Of a DNA stretch of 64,000 nt, positions 13,427 to 22,086 are shown in pieces. Position 1 is the first letter of the stretch, and every line of letters starts with the position of its first letter. The notes beneath the pieces are model-generated. The model was not told the DNA's origin. It worked only from the letters and a program-made list of their open reading frames with translations, and searched no databases. Source of the DNA: Hydrogenophaga sp. (GTDB taxonomy: Bacteria; Pseudomonadota; Gammaproteobacteria; Burkholderiales; Burkholderiaceae_C). The stretch lies in contig NZ_JAUCZG010000025.1 in NCBI RefSeq assembly GCF_030373225.1, positions 1 through 64,000 of the forward strand. Direction: 5' to 3'. A program made the translations under genes and the position numbers.

Positions 13427-14185
13427 ATGGACAAGGCGAGTGGCCGGGTGCTGCTGGTCACCGGCGGCGGGCGCGGCATCGGTGCGGCCACCGCACGGCT
13501 GGCGGCCGCGCAGGGCTGGGCGGTGGCGGTGAACTACACCGCGAATTCGCTGGCCGCCGACGAGGTGGTGCGCAGCATCCGCGACCTCGGCGGCACGGCC
13601 ATCACCGTGCAGGCCGATGTGGCCGACGAGGGCCAGGTGCTGGCGATGTTTCAGAAGATCGACGCCAAGCTCGGGCGCCTCAACGGCCTGGTGAACAACG
13701 CCGGCGTGGTAGATGTGAGCGCGCGCCTTGACGAGATGAGCCTGGCGCGCATCAGGCGCATGTTCGACATCAACGTGATCGGCTCGCTGCTGTGCGCACG
13801 CGAAGCGGTGCGCCGCATGAGCACGAAACACGGCGGCGAAGGCGGTGCGATCGTCAACGTGTCCAGCGCGGCGTCGCGCCTGGGCTCACCCGGGCAGTAC
13901 GTGGACTACGCCGCGGCCAAGGGCGCCATCGACGCCTTCACCATCGGGCTGGCCAAGGAAGTGGCGGCCGAGGGCATTCGGGTGAACGCGGTGCGGCCGG
14001 GCCTGATCGAGACCGGTATCCACGCGTCGGGCGGCTTGCCCACGCGGGTGCGCGACCTGCAGCACCTGGTGCCCATGCAGCGCGGCGGCACGGCCGACGA
14101 GGTGGCGCAGGCCATCGTCTGGTTGCTCTCGGACGCGGCGAGTTACACCACCATGAGTTTGCTGGACGTGTCCGGAGGACGATGA
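13427..14185 (+). CDS. SDR-family oxidoreductase
   Basis: NAD(P)-dependent short-chain dehydrogenase of 252 aa, similar to FabG-type and sugar dehydrogenases. The cofactor motif is TGGGRGIG at 12-19, NNAG is at 90-93, and the catalytic set is Ser146/147, Tyr161 and Lys165. It ends in GGR followed by TGA, and its last codons contain a strong GGAGG Shine-Dalgarno sequence (14174-14178) that precedes a small open frame running into the next gene. Together with the MaoC-like gene it may perform a hydration/oxidation step on an acyl substrate, but the substrate is unknown. Confidence 0.93.
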   Translation: MDKASGRVLLVTGGGRGIGAATARLAAAQGWAVAVNYTANSLAADEVVRSIRDLGGTAITVQADVADEGQVLAMFQKIDAKLGRLNGLVNNAGVVDVSARLDEMSLARIRRMFDINVIGSLLCAREAVRRMSTKHGGEGGAIVNVSSAASRLGSPGQYVDYAAAKGAIDAFTIGLAKEVAAEGIRVNAVRPGLIETGIHASGGLPTRVRDLQHLVPMQRGGTADEVAQAIVWLLSDAASYTTMSLLDVSGGR

Positions 14186-14277
14186 TGGACAACCCCCACG
14201 CTGCGCCGCTGCGCGGGTCGCTGCCCCCAAAGGGGGCGCTTTTCGCCTTGGGGCGGCCCGGCGGCGAAAAGACATGA
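14185..14277 (+). CDS. 30-codon repeat-encoded leader frame between SDR and MaoC genes
   Basis: An ATG at 14185, 6 bases after the GGAGG at 14174-14178, opens a 30-codon frame. It runs through the dispersed GC-rich repeat and ends with a TGA that overlaps the MaoC start (ATGA). The peptide is low-complexity and repeat-derived. It may simply couple translation of the two flanking genes. I call it because the start signal and coupling are good, not because the peptide resembles a known protein. Confidence 0.35.
   Translation: MDNPHAAPLRGSLPPKGALFALGRPGGEKT
14193..14270 (+). repeat. GC-rich dispersed repeat, copy 1
   Basis: Begins cccccacgctgcgccgct, contains a cccc...gggg core and ends gccttggggcggcccggcgg followed by cgaaaa. 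Clearly related sequences lie at 22704-22817 and, in the opposite orientation, twice at 63708-63869. It fills nearly the whole gap between the SDR and MaoC genes. This looks like a family-specific intergenic repeat with internal palindromes, not a transposon. Confidence 0.8.
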
Positions 14278-14744
14278 ATACATCACACATCAAGTACTGG
14301 TGGGAAGACCTGGAGGTCGGCGAAACCCGCGACCTCGGCACCGTCACCCCGACCGAAGAAGAGACCGTGGCCTTCGCCCGCCAGTTCGACCCGCAACCGT
14401 TTCACCTGGACCACGAAGCCGCGAAGAACTCGGTGTTCGGCGCGTTGAGTGCCAGCGGCTGGCACACCTGCGCCATGGCCATGCGGCTGATGGTAACGAA
14501 CTTCCTGAGCGAAAGCTCCAGCCTCGGATCGCCCGGCCTGGACAGCCTCAAATGGCTCAAGCCCGTGTTCCCCGGCGACACGCTGCGCCTGCAGCACACC
14601 ATCCTGGAAAAACGCGCCATGAGCAAACGGCTGGACGTGGGCCTGGTGCGAACCAGCTGGGAGATGTTCAACCAGCATGGGGACAAGGTCCTGTTCATGG
14701 AGGGCTACGGCATGTTCCGCCGCCGTGAACCCGGGCAGCCGTAG
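14274..14744 (+). CDS. MaoC-family (R)-specific enoyl hydratase-like protein
   Basis: Hot-dog-fold protein of 156 aa. The hydratase dyad Asp39...His44 lies in FDPQPFHLD, as in (R)-specific enoyl-CoA hydratases, and GWHTCAMAMRL follows. The likely role is hydration or dehydration of an acyl-CoA; the substrate is unknown. The ATG at 14274 overlaps the stop of a small repeat-encoded frame by ATGA, and there is no independent strong Shine-Dalgarno sequence. Translation may therefore depend on coupling from the SDR gene. Confidence 0.88.
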   Translation: MNTSHIKYWWEDLEVGETRDLGTVTPTEEETVAFARQFDPQPFHLDHEAAKNSVFGALSASGWHTCAMAMRLMVTNFLSESSSLGSPGLDSLKWLKPVFPGDTLRLQHTILEKRAMSKRLDVGLVRTSWEMFNQHGDKVLFMEGYGMFRRREPGQP

Positions 14745-14749
14745 CCCGC

Positions 14750-14866
14750 ACGCTGCGCCGGCACGGGAGGTGCCTCATCCAGGGCAGGCGAGGACCCGGC
14801 TTCGCCGCTCCCGGCGTGCGCCCCCTCGAGGGGGACGCGCGCAGCGCGGCGGGGGTGGGTCACAAT
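14750..14866. repeat. GC-rich intergenic repeat with perfect palindrome
   Basis: The spacer between the MaoC and MarC genes is filled by GC-rich sequence with a perfect 14-bp palindrome ccccctcgaggggg at 14821-14834. This is followed by alternating cgcgcgcagcgcgg. It resembles the other GC-rich repeats in style (opposed C and G runs around a short centre) but is not an obvious copy of the 80-bp family. A shorter relative, cccc-ttcga-ggggg, lies at 17709-17722. Confidence 0.5.
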
Positions 14867-14871
14867 CCATC

Positions 14872-15492
14872 ATGGATTTCAAGCCGCTCATCACCCTGCT
14901 GGCCATCGTCAACCCGCTGGCGATCGTGCCTTTTTTCATTCACTACACGCAGGGCTTCAGCCGCAAGCAGCGGCGGCGCACGGTGCTGATCTCATCGGTG
15001 AGCGCCTTTGCGGTCATCGCCACCTGTGCGCTGATCGGTCTGCAGATCCTCGAGTTCTTCGGCATCTCGCTGGCCAGTTTTCAGGTCGGTGGCGGCATGC
15101 TGCTGCTGACCTCGGCGCTGGCCATGCTCAACGCCCAACCCGCCGAGGCCAAGACCAACGAAATGGAAGTCAACGACGCATCGGCGCGCGCCTCGATCGC
15201 CGTGGTGCCGCTCACCATTCCGCTGCTCACCGGCCCGGCCACCATGTCCACCGTGGTGATCTACGCCGACCAGGCCAAGACCTTTTTCCAGCACGCTGCG
15301 CTGGTCGGCTACGGCGTGGTGATCGCGCTGGCCACCGCCATCTGCTTCACCATGGCCGAGCCCATTGCGCGCTTCCTGGGCCAGACCGGCATCAACGTGA
15401 TGACGCGGCTGATGGGTTTGATCCTCGCCGCCCTGTCGGTGGAGGTGATGGCCACCGGCCTCGTGAAGTTGTTCCCCGCACTGGCCGGCTAG
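14872..15492 (+). CDS. MarC-family integral membrane protein
   Basis: Polytopic inner-membrane protein of 206 aa with about six hydrophobic helices and the family start MDFKPLITLLAIVNPLAIVPFF. MarC proteins were once linked to multiple antibiotic resistance, but this is not supported and their function is unknown. The ATG at 14872 is preferred because the longer upstream frame runs through a GC-rich repeat. The gene ends 7 bases before the stop of the convergent TRAP binding-protein gene. Confidence 0.9.
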   Translation: MDFKPLITLLAIVNPLAIVPFFIHYTQGFSRKQRRRTVLISSVSAFAVIATCALIGLQILEFFGISLASFQVGGGMLLLTSALAMLNAQPAEAKTNEMEVNDASARASIAVVPLTIPLLTGPATMSTVVIYADQAKTFFQHAALVGYGVVIALATAICFTMAEPIARFLGQTGINVMTRLMGLILAALSVEVMATGLVKLFPALAG

Positions 15493-15499
15493 GGTCGGC

Positions 15500-16522
15500 T
15501 CACTTCAGCTTCTGCGTTTCGGCGCGGAATTCGGCCAGCACGGCGCGGGCGTTCTTCAGTCCGCGGGCTTCGGCTGCCGTCACCCACTTGTCTTCGAGCG
15601 CGGCCTGCTTGGCCCTGACTTCGCCCACGAAGGCATCGCTGGCCATCTGGCGCTGAACCCCGGTGGTTTTCTGGATGTCGCGGGAAGCGGCGTCGGTGCG
15701 GTCCCAGCCGGCGCCGAACAGGCGGGCCGCGGCTTCGCCCGAGACCTTGTCGATGGCGGCCTTCTCTTCGGGCTTGAGCGAGTCGTACTTCGCCTGGTTC
15801 ATCATGAAGACGAAGCTGGTGTTGTAGAGACCACCAGGGAAGGTGGTGGCGTACTTCACCATCGACAGGCGCATCGACTGCAGCGATTCGTCGGGGAAGA
15901 AGGTGCCGTCCATCACGCCGGTGGACAGCAGTTCGAACGAGTCGGTGGCGGGCTTGAGCGTGGTGTTCCAGCCCATGGACTTGGAGAGCTCGTTGATGTT
16001 GCCGCCGCCGATGCGGAACTTCAGCTTGGCCGCGTCGGCCGAGCTGGTGACCGGTTGTTTGACAGTGAAGATGATGCCCGGGCCGTGCGTGAACACCGCC
16101 AGCGGTTTCACGCCCCGGTGTTCACCCAGCGGCGCGAAGTACTTGTTGTAGATGCGCTGGTAGGCCACCGAGGTGGTGGTGGAGCTGTCGCCCAGGAACG
16201 GGAATTCAGCAACCTGGGTGAAGATGAAGCGACCGGGCGTGTAGCCATCGACCGTGAAGGACACGTCGGCCAGACCGTCGCGCACCGCGTCGAAGGTGCC
16301 GGGTGGCGCCGACACCGCCTTGGGCAGCAGGTTGCACTTCACACTGCCCCTGGTTTCCTTCTCCACCGCTTCACACCACTGGTTTTGCGCCATGGTGGCG
16401 CCATGCGAGGGCGGCAGCCAGGTGGAAACCGAAAGCACGGTCTGCGCCTGGGCGAATGAAGCGCCGGTGAGCGCGGCCAGGGCCAGCGCGGTGCGGGTCC
16501 AGCGGAATGAAGTCGGGGTCAT
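15500..16522 (-). CDS. TRAP transporter solute-binding protein, DctP family
   Basis: Periplasmic binding protein of 340 aa with a signal peptide cleaved near FAQA|Q (residues 23-27). The mature protein has the DctP fold signatures: WLPPSHGATM near the start, then KFRIGGGNINELSKSMGWN and PDESLQSMRL. TRAP systems import organic acids using ion gradients, but the dctQ and dctM membrane subunits are not next to it, so it is an orphan here. It lies 17 bases downstream of the Rieske oxygenase gene on the same strand, suggesting it captures the oxygenase's substrate; this is inference. Confidence 0.9.
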   Translation of the reverse strand: MTPTSFRWTRTALALAALTGASFAQAQTVLSVSTWLPPSHGATMAQNQWCEAVEKETRGSVKCNLLPKAVSAPPGTFDAVRDGLADVSFTVDGYTPGRFIFTQVAEFPFLGDSSTTTSVAYQRIYNKYFAPLGEHRGVKPLAVFTHGPGIIFTVKQPVTSSADAAKLKFRIGGGNINELSKSMGWNTTLKPATDSFELLSTGVMDGTFFPDESLQSMRLSMVKYATTFPGGLYNTSFVFMMNQAKYDSLKPEEKAAIDKVSGEAAARLFGAGWDRTDAASRDIQKTTGVQRQMASDAFVGEVRAKQAALEDKWVTAAEARGLKNARAVLAEFRAETQKLK

Positions 16523-16539
16523 GGAATGTCTCCTTGTTG

Positions 16540-17646
16540 TCAGGTGATGGGAACGGGGTGGGACGCGGGAAGGGATGCGGACAGGCCATCGCGGGGGCTG
16601 GCCTGCTCGGCCTGCACACGCTGTTCGAGCAGGCGCCGGAACTGGATGAGTGCGGCGTCCATGGCCAGCGGCAACATGGGCAGGCCGGGCTTGAGCACCA
16701 GGTTGCGGTGCTGGGCGCTGATCATGTCGCGGTCTTCGTTGAAGGCCACCAGCAGGCTGTTGAAGATGCTCTCGGTCACGCTGGCATCGCCCTCGTCGGC
16801 GCGGTGCGACTGCTGGAAGAAATAGTGCGTGGTCGTCTCGGTCTCGGGCGTGAGGGTCTGGCAGCTGTGCAGGCGCACCGACTGGCTGCTGTCTTCACCC
16901 TGCGTGCCGGTGGGCCGGCCGCCGGAGTGCATCAGCAGCGTGCCGGGCAGCAGGAAGTCGTAGATGAACCAGCGGTCCAGGTTCGTGCTGAACTCGCGGA
17001 ACTTTCGGTAGAAGGGCGGCGGCGGCACGTCGTTCACCCGCCGGGTGACCTTGATGCCCATCTGCGGCCAGTCGGCGTTGGCGCCGGACACCGGCTCGAT
17101 GTCGGGGCGGGCCTGCGCGATCTGGGTGGAGCCGCCCAGCGTCTTCTCGTGCACATAGCTCAGGTGCGAAAAATCCAGCAGGTTGTCGCAGATCAACAGG
17201 TAGGGCGTGTCGTAGTGCAGGTAGCCGGGCTTGTGCTGCCAGTCGGGGTGCTCGCACGAAAAGTTGTCGGGCAGCAAGGCCGGGTCGGCCAGCGCCGGCT
17301 CACCCATCCAGACAAACACCCAGTTGTTCTGCTGCACCACCGGGTAGCTGCGCACCCGGGCTTTGGCAGGCACCACCGCAATGCCCGGCGCCTGCACGCA
17401 GGCCCCGTGCGGATCGAACATCAGGCCGTGGTAGCCGCAGCGCACACAGTCACCCTCGCGCCGGCCCTTGGACAGCGGTGCCTGGCGGTGGCAGCAACGG
17501 TCCTCGAGCGCCACCAGCGTGCCGTCGTCCAGCCGGTAGACGAGCACCGGCTCGCCCAGCACGGTGCGGGTGAACAGCTCGGGCGAGCCGGCGGCGGGAA
17601 TCTCGTGACCCCAGGCAATCACATACCAGCAGTTGCGCAGCCACAT
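16540..17646 (-). CDS. Rieske non-haem iron oxygenase, alpha subunit (vanillate demethylase-like)
   Basis: Aromatic-ring or O-demethylating oxygenase component of 368 aa. The Rieske [2Fe-2S] ligands are C51 and H53 (RCCHRQ) and C70 and H73 (CGYHG). The mononuclear iron ligands are H161 and H166 in DFSHLSYVH, with D154 as the likely bridging acid. Length and the MWLRNCWYVIAW start fit the vanillate O-demethylase VanA group. No reductase gene is adjacent, so electrons must come from elsewhere. AGGAG precedes the ATG at 17646. Neighbours are a TRAP binding protein downstream and a LuxR-type regulator upstream. Confidence 0.92.
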   Translation of the reverse strand: MWLRNCWYVIAWGHEIPAAGSPELFTRTVLGEPVLVYRLDDGTLVALEDRCCHRQAPLSKGRREGDCVRCGYHGLMFDPHGACVQAPGIAVVPAKARVRSYPVVQQNNWVFVWMGEPALADPALLPDNFSCEHPDWQHKPGYLHYDTPYLLICDNLLDFSHLSYVHEKTLGGSTQIAQARPDIEPVSGANADWPQMGIKVTRRVNDVPPPPFYRKFREFSTNLDRWFIYDFLLPGTLLMHSGGRPTGTQGEDSSQSVRLHSCQTLTPETETTTHYFFQQSHRADEGDASVTESIFNSLLVAFNEDRDMISAQHRNLVLKPGLPMLPLAMDAALIQFRRLLEQRVQAEQASPRDGLSASLPASHPVPIT

Positions 17647-17757
17647 GGGCAGCTCCTTCTCGGGTGGTCTCCAGCCAGCATGCTAGGGGTGTCCTGTGAG
17701 CGGCCTGTCCCCTTCGAGGGGGATGGACGCGGGTATCGGCACGGTCTGGCTGCGGCC

Positions 17758-18594
17758 TCAGTTCACCCAGCGCGCGAGACCCATGCGGTGCGCAGGCAGG
17801 CCCTGCTCGGCCAGCTTGAGATAGGCGCGCTTTCGCAGGGTGACGACGGTCGAGGGTGCGATGTCGAGTTCGGCGGCGATGCCGTCTGCGCTGATGCCGC
17901 AGGCGATGCGCGCGCACACCGCCCGTTCGCGCGGCGACAGGCGCGGCGCGCCGTGCTCGAGCCGGTCGGCGGCGCTGGCGACCCGGGCGCACAGGTCGGC
18001 CGTGGCATCGGCAGCCCGCAACGACGCGTGGTGGGCCTGGCGCAGCAGGGGCGCCAACGCCAGCAGCTGCTCGATCTCGGGCGCCTGAAACAGGCCCTGG
18101 CGCTCGTCCCGGTAGAGGTGGATGGCGTGCACCACGCCGGGTGCGGGCGCGTGCAGCAGGCTGAAGCGCTCGGTCAGGCGCTCGCGCACGTAGATGTCGT
18201 CGCGCCAGCCGGCCACCGGCAGTTCGTCGGCCCGGCAGTGCAGCGCGGCCACCTCGCGCGCCGGGCGACGACCCACCTGCTCGGCCAGGTGCATCACCGC
18301 ATCGCTCTGGTAGTAGCTGCGGCGGTAAATGGCAAAACACTCGGCCACCACATCGCGGTCGTGGGTGTGGTCCGAACAGCCCTGCACCAGTTCGGGCATC
18401 ACCTCCTGGCGCTGGCGGCGGAATTCCACCAGCGAGAGGTATTCAACCGGCACCACCTGCTTGATGGCGAACAGCAGGCGCTGTGCACTGGCGGGGCCGG
18501 CGGCCACGTCGAGCAAGGCAGCCACGGCCGCCCCGTTGAGCGGGTGACCAGGGTGTGGCGTGTCGAGGGACCAGGTGGAGGGCATGCGGACCAT
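17758..18594 (-). CDS. LuxR-type transcriptional regulator
   Basis: Protein of 278 aa ending in a LuxR/GerE helix-turn-helix (about 217-263: LSPRERAVCARIACGISADGIAAELDIAPSTV). The N-terminal about 200 residues have no recognisable receiver or autoinducer-binding motif and may be a GAF-like sensor. It lies 111 bases upstream of the Rieske oxygenase gene on the same strand, so control of that gene and the TRAP binding protein is the simplest guess. The first ATG (18594) or the one three codons later could be the start. Confidence 0.85.
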   Translation of the reverse strand: MVRMPSTWSLDTPHPGHPLNGAAVAALLDVAAGPASAQRLLFAIKQVVPVEYLSLVEFRRQRQEVMPELVQGCSDHTHDRDVVAECFAIYRRSYYQSDAVMHLAEQVGRRPAREVAALHCRADELPVAGWRDDIYVRERLTERFSLLHAPAPGVVHAIHLYRDERQGLFQAPEIEQLLALAPLLRQAHHASLRAADATADLCARVASAADRLEHGAPRLSPRERAVCARIACGISADGIAAELDIAPSTVVTLRKRAYLKLAEQGLPAHRMGLARWVN

Positions 18595-18626
18595 TCTTCA
18601 GCCGGCGGCCCCGCCCTCCTACCGGA

Positions 18627-19661
18627 TTAACCCTGTTTCGGCTCGGGCTGGGGAGGCTGGGGATAGAGGCCGAGCGTCTGCGCCTGCAGGCGCGACAGGC
18701 CCAGCAGCGCATCGGTGAACGGCGTGGGCACGCCGGTGAGCTGGCCGAGTTCGCGCACCACGGTCACCAGCGCGTCGAGCTCCACCGGCTTTCTCGCCGT
18801 GACGTCCTGCAGCATCGAGGTCTTGAAGGCGCCGAGCTTGAGCGTGACCGCGTGGCGGTCTTCGGGCTGCTGGTCGATCGGGATGCCGATGCGTGCGCCG
18901 ATGGCCCGGGCTTCCAGCATCACGCTGCTGATGAAGCCGCGCACCAGGTCGTCGCCCAGGATGCGGTCGGTGGTGGCGCCGGTGAGCGCGCTCACCGGGT
19001 TCACCGTCATGTTGCCCCAGAGCTTGTACCAGACGTCCTTCTGGATCTGCGGCGACACGGTGGCGTTGAGCCCGGCACGCTGCAGCAGTTCGGCCAACGC
19101 GGCCACGCGCTCGGTGGCTTCGCCCGAGGGCTCGCCGATGATCAGACCGTTGCCGAAGTGGTGGCGGATGACGCCGGGCGCATCGACGGAACAGCTGGCG
19201 TGCACCACGCCGCCGATGACGTTGCGCGCCGGGATCGACCGGTCGATGCCGCCGCCGGGGTCGACCGAGGTCAGCCGGGTGCCGGCGCGCTCGCCGCCGA
19301 AGCCGTTGAAGAACCACCAGGGCACGCCGTTCATGGCGGTGAGCACCACCGTGTGGCGGCCGATCAGCGGGGCGATGCCGCGCGCCACCTCGGCCAGGGC
19401 CGGCGCCTTCACCGCGACGATGACCAGGTCCTGCACACCCAGGGCCGCCGCGCTGCTGGAGGCTTCCACCGGCGCGCCGATGAGACGGCCGTTCTCGTGC
19501 AGTTGAAGGCCATCGCGCTGGAGTGCCGCGAGCGTGTCGCCGCGGGCGAGCGCGCTGACGATGCAGCCGGTGTGCGACAGCAGCACGCCGAGCCAGCCGC
19601 CGATGGCGCCGGCACCGACGATGGCGACCCGGGCAAAAAGGTCAGGGTTGTTTGCATTCAT
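18627..19661 (-). CDS. 2-dehydropantoate 2-reductase family protein
   Basis: NADPH-dependent ketopantoate reductase-type enzyme of 344 aa. The Rossmann motif GAGAIG is at residues 16-21, and the family's catalytic lysine lies in WYKLWGNMTVNP (K213, N217); K85 in VAVKAP and N111 fit the cofactor and substrate sites. Several paralogues are common in this group, so the role in pantothenate synthesis is uncertain. The frame begins with GTG at 19670, but the ATG at 19661 has AGG at ideal spacing and is preferred. Confidence 0.88.
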   Translation of the reverse strand: MNANNPDLFARVAIVGAGAIGGWLGVLLSHTGCIVSALARGDTLAALQRDGLQLHENGRLIGAPVEASSSAAALGVQDLVIVAVKAPALAEVARGIAPLIGRHTVVLTAMNGVPWWFFNGFGGERAGTRLTSVDPGGGIDRSIPARNVIGGVVHASCSVDAPGVIRHHFGNGLIIGEPSGEATERVAALAELLQRAGLNATVSPQIQKDVWYKLWGNMTVNPVSALTGATTDRILGDDLVRGFISSVMLEARAIGARIGIPIDQQPEDRHAVTLKLGAFKTSMLQDVTARKPVELDALVTVVRELGQLTGVPTPFTDALLGLSRLQAQTLGLYPQPPQPEPKQG

Positions 19662-19984
19662 GCGGGGCACCTGTGTGAAAAAACCCGGCCGGCCGAACCC
19701 GGACGGACCCCGGCTGCAGTTCCCATGCCGGTCGGCCGATTATCCGGCTGACCCCGGGCCACAGGTCGCCCGAACGCGGGAACAGCACTGCTCAAGGCCG
19801 TCAATTGCGGCTAAAGGATGCAACCAGCCAGACCGATACACACACAGCAGCTGATTTCATGCTGCCGTTGGATGGTTTTCTGCGATCGCGACACTGGCCC
19901 ATGGGCAGGTTCGCCGCGCCAGCGACAGGTCCGACGCCACCCTCGAACGGTCGTGACCGTCCTTTCTTTCTAGGAGAAACCGAG
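19662..19984. other. Divergent intergenic region, 323 bases
   Basis: Separates the divergent ketopantoate-reductase-type and rhodanese genes. I see no RNA gene and no convincing -35/-10 pair. The only structure is a perfect inverted repeat ACGGTC-gt-GACCGT at 19947-19960, shortly before the rhodanese Shine-Dalgarno sequence; it could be an operator. The plus frame stays open through this region from 19805, but the residues are not protein-like and the signal peptide starts only at 19985. Confidence 0.4.
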
Positions 19985-20437
19985 ATGAACAAGCGCAACT
20001 GGATGCAATGGGCTGGCGCAGCGGCCCTGGGTCTGGGCTCCCTGAGCCTGTCGTGGGCCGCTGAGACTCCCCCATCGCTGGCCGGAGCCAAGGTGATTCA
20101 GGCCGACGAGGCCAAGAAGCTGCTGGACAGCGGCGTGCCCTTCTTCGACACGCGCGTTTCAGCCGAATACGCCGAAAAGTCCATCAAGGGCGCCAAGAGC
20201 CTGACGTACCGCGAAAAGAGCGCCAAGGCGGCTGATTTCGATCCTGCCCAGGACCAGTTCGACCTCAGCAAACTGCCCGCCGACAAGGCCGCTCCCGTCG
20301 TATTTTTCTGCAATGCGGGCGAATGCTGGCGCAGCTACAAGGCCTCGGCGATGGCGGTGAAAAATGGCTATGCCAAGGTGAACTGGTTCCGCGGCGGCAT
20401 GCCGGAATGGACCGCCAAGGGGCTGCCGACCCAATGA
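19985..20437 (+). CDS. Exported rhodanese-like domain protein
   Basis: Periplasmic single-domain rhodanese of 150 aa. A signal peptide covers about residues 1-26 (GLGSLSLSWA|AE). The active-site loop starts at Cys109 in FFCNAGECWRS, with a second cysteine at 114. Rhodaneses transfer sulfane sulfur or sense redox state; the partner is unknown. GGAGA precedes the ATG at 19985 at good spacing. The chemoreceptor gene follows 49 bases downstream on the same strand. Confidence 0.9.
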   Translation: MNKRNWMQWAGAAALGLGSLSLSWAAETPPSLAGAKVIQADEAKKLLDSGVPFFDTRVSAEYAEKSIKGAKSLTYREKSAKAADFDPAQDQFDLSKLPADKAAPVVFFCNAGECWRSYKASAMAVKNGYAKVNWFRGGMPEWTAKGLPTQ

Positions 20438-20486
20438 CCGGGGAACCTTGAGGTTCCAGCTGCACGCACTGCAACGAGGATTCGAC

Positions 20487-22058
20487 ATGCGCTTCAAGCT
20501 TTCCATCAGGCAGCGGTTGCTGCTGCTCTCCGTACTGGCGGTTGTGGCGGTTTCCCTGGTGACTGCCCTGTTCTTTTTCTCCAACCGGACCAACGAACAT
20601 GCGCTGAGCGAAATGTTTGAAGAGAACGGCCAGTCGCTGGTGCGCATGCAACGCATGGAGAACCTCTTGCTGGAGGTCCGCTTTCGCGCGGCTGGCGTGT
20701 TGCTCGACCAGCTCCCTGTGCCCGGTTCGCTGAACCATCTCAAGGCCACGCGGGAGGAGCTCGGCACCTTGTGGTCTGAACTCCAGGGCGGCGCGGGGAG
20801 CCTTTTCGCAACGGGCGAAGCGAACGAACAGTTCGCCGCGCTCCAGGCGGGTTGGCCGACGGTGGAGCGCATCACCTCTGCGCTGGAACAAGGCTATGTG
20901 GCCAAAGACACCGCAAGACTCACCAGCTTGCTGGAAGACGACTGGGCACAGATGGTCACGTCAGTGGTCAAACCGCTGCAGGCGCTCATTCCTCTTGCAC
21001 AGCAGCAGTCGGGCGAGACGTACCAGAACGCCCGAGCACAGAGCCAGCGCCTGCTGATGCTCGGCGTGGCCGGCGCGCTGGCCTGCCTGATGCTGCTGGT
21101 CTGGGTGTCGTGGTTCACGACCCGGTCGATCCTGGTGCCGCTGGACGGCGTGAAACAGGCCATGCGGCGCATCGCCGACGGTGATCTGTCCCACCCGGTG
21201 CCGCCCGCACGGCAGGACGAGTTGGGCAGCATGATCGAAGCCATGGCCGACATGCAGCGGGCGCTGTACAAGCTGGTCCATCAGGTGAGGGAGTCGTCCG
21301 ACAACATCCAGATGGCAAGCTCGGAGGTGGCCACGGGCAACGCCGATCTGTCGATGCGCACCGAACAGACCGCCTCGAGCCTGCAGGAAACGGCAGCGTC
21401 GATGGAAGAGCTGCACGGCACGGTGCGGCAATCCGCCGACTCGGCCCGCACCGCCAACCAGCTGGCCGTCACCGCCTCGCAAGTGGCGCTCAAGGGAGGG
21501 TCGATGGTGTCGCAGGTGGTGGCCACGATGGACGAGATCAACGCCTCGTCTCGGCAAATCGCTGAAATCATCGGCGTCATCGACGGCATCGCCTTCCAGA
21601 CCAACATCCTGGCGCTCAACGCAGCGGTGGAAGCCGCCCGGGCCGGTGAGCAAGGGCGCGGCTTCTCGGTGGTGGCCGCCGAAGTGCGCAACCTCGCCGG
21701 GCGTTCAGCCGAGGCAGCAAAGGAAATCCGTTTGCTGATCAGCTCCAGCGTGGAAAAAGCCCGCGTCGGCACGCAGCTGGTGGCCAGTGCCGGGGAGACC
21801 ATGGGCGAGATCGTGTCATCGGTGCAGCGGGTGGCCGACATGGTGAGCGACATCAGCGCCTCCACCGCCGAGCAATCCGGCGGGATCAGCCAGGTCAACA
21901 CCGCCGTCTCGCAGCTGGACCAGATGACCCAGCAGAACGCCGCTCTGGTGGAGCAATCGTCTGCGGCATCGGAAAGCCTCAAGGATCAAGCCCTGCGGCT
22001 GTCGCAGCTGGTGGCGGTCTTCAAACTCGGCGGGCTGGCAGAGCAGAAGCTCCGCTGA
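20487..22058 (+). CDS. Methyl-accepting chemotaxis protein
   Basis: Transmembrane chemoreceptor of 523 aa. Topology: TM1 about 11-31, a periplasmic four-helix-type sensor about 32-189, TM2 about 190-210, HAMP about 211-264, then a long coiled-coil signalling domain. The conserved hairpin tip (IDGIAFQTNILALNAAVEAARAGEQGRGF and following) lies at about 361-407. There is no C-terminal CheR/CheB-tethering pentapeptide. The ligand is unknown. An in-frame TTG lies further upstream, but GAGGA before the ATG at 20487 decides the start. Confidence 0.95.
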   Translation: MRFKLSIRQRLLLLSVLAVVAVSLVTALFFFSNRTNEHALSEMFEENGQSLVRMQRMENLLLEVRFRAAGVLLDQLPVPGSLNHLKATREELGTLWSELQGGAGSLFATGEANEQFAALQAGWPTVERITSALEQGYVAKDTARLTSLLEDDWAQMVTSVVKPLQALIPLAQQQSGETYQNARAQSQRLLMLGVAGALACLMLLVWVSWFTTRSILVPLDGVKQAMRRIADGDLSHPVPPARQDELGSMIEAMADMQRALYKLVHQVRESSDNIQMASSEVATGNADLSMRTEQTASSLQETAASMEELHGTVRQSADSARTANQLAVTASQVALKGGSMVSQVVATMDEINASSRQIAEIIGVIDGIAFQTNILALNAAVEAARAGEQGRGFSVVAAEVRNLAGRSAEAAKEIRLLISSSVEKARVGTQLVASAGETMGEIVSSVQRVADMVSDISASTAEQSGGISQVNTAVSQLDQMTQQNAALVEQSSAASESLKDQALRLSQLVAVFKLGGLAEQKLR

Positions 22059-22086
22059 AATCACGGATGGCGCAGCGACTGGAACG

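Noticed and set aside
16507..18630. Plus-strand open frame of 707 codons
   Set aside because: It is antisense to the Rieske oxygenase and LuxR genes, both with complete motif sets; the composition is that of a shadow frame.
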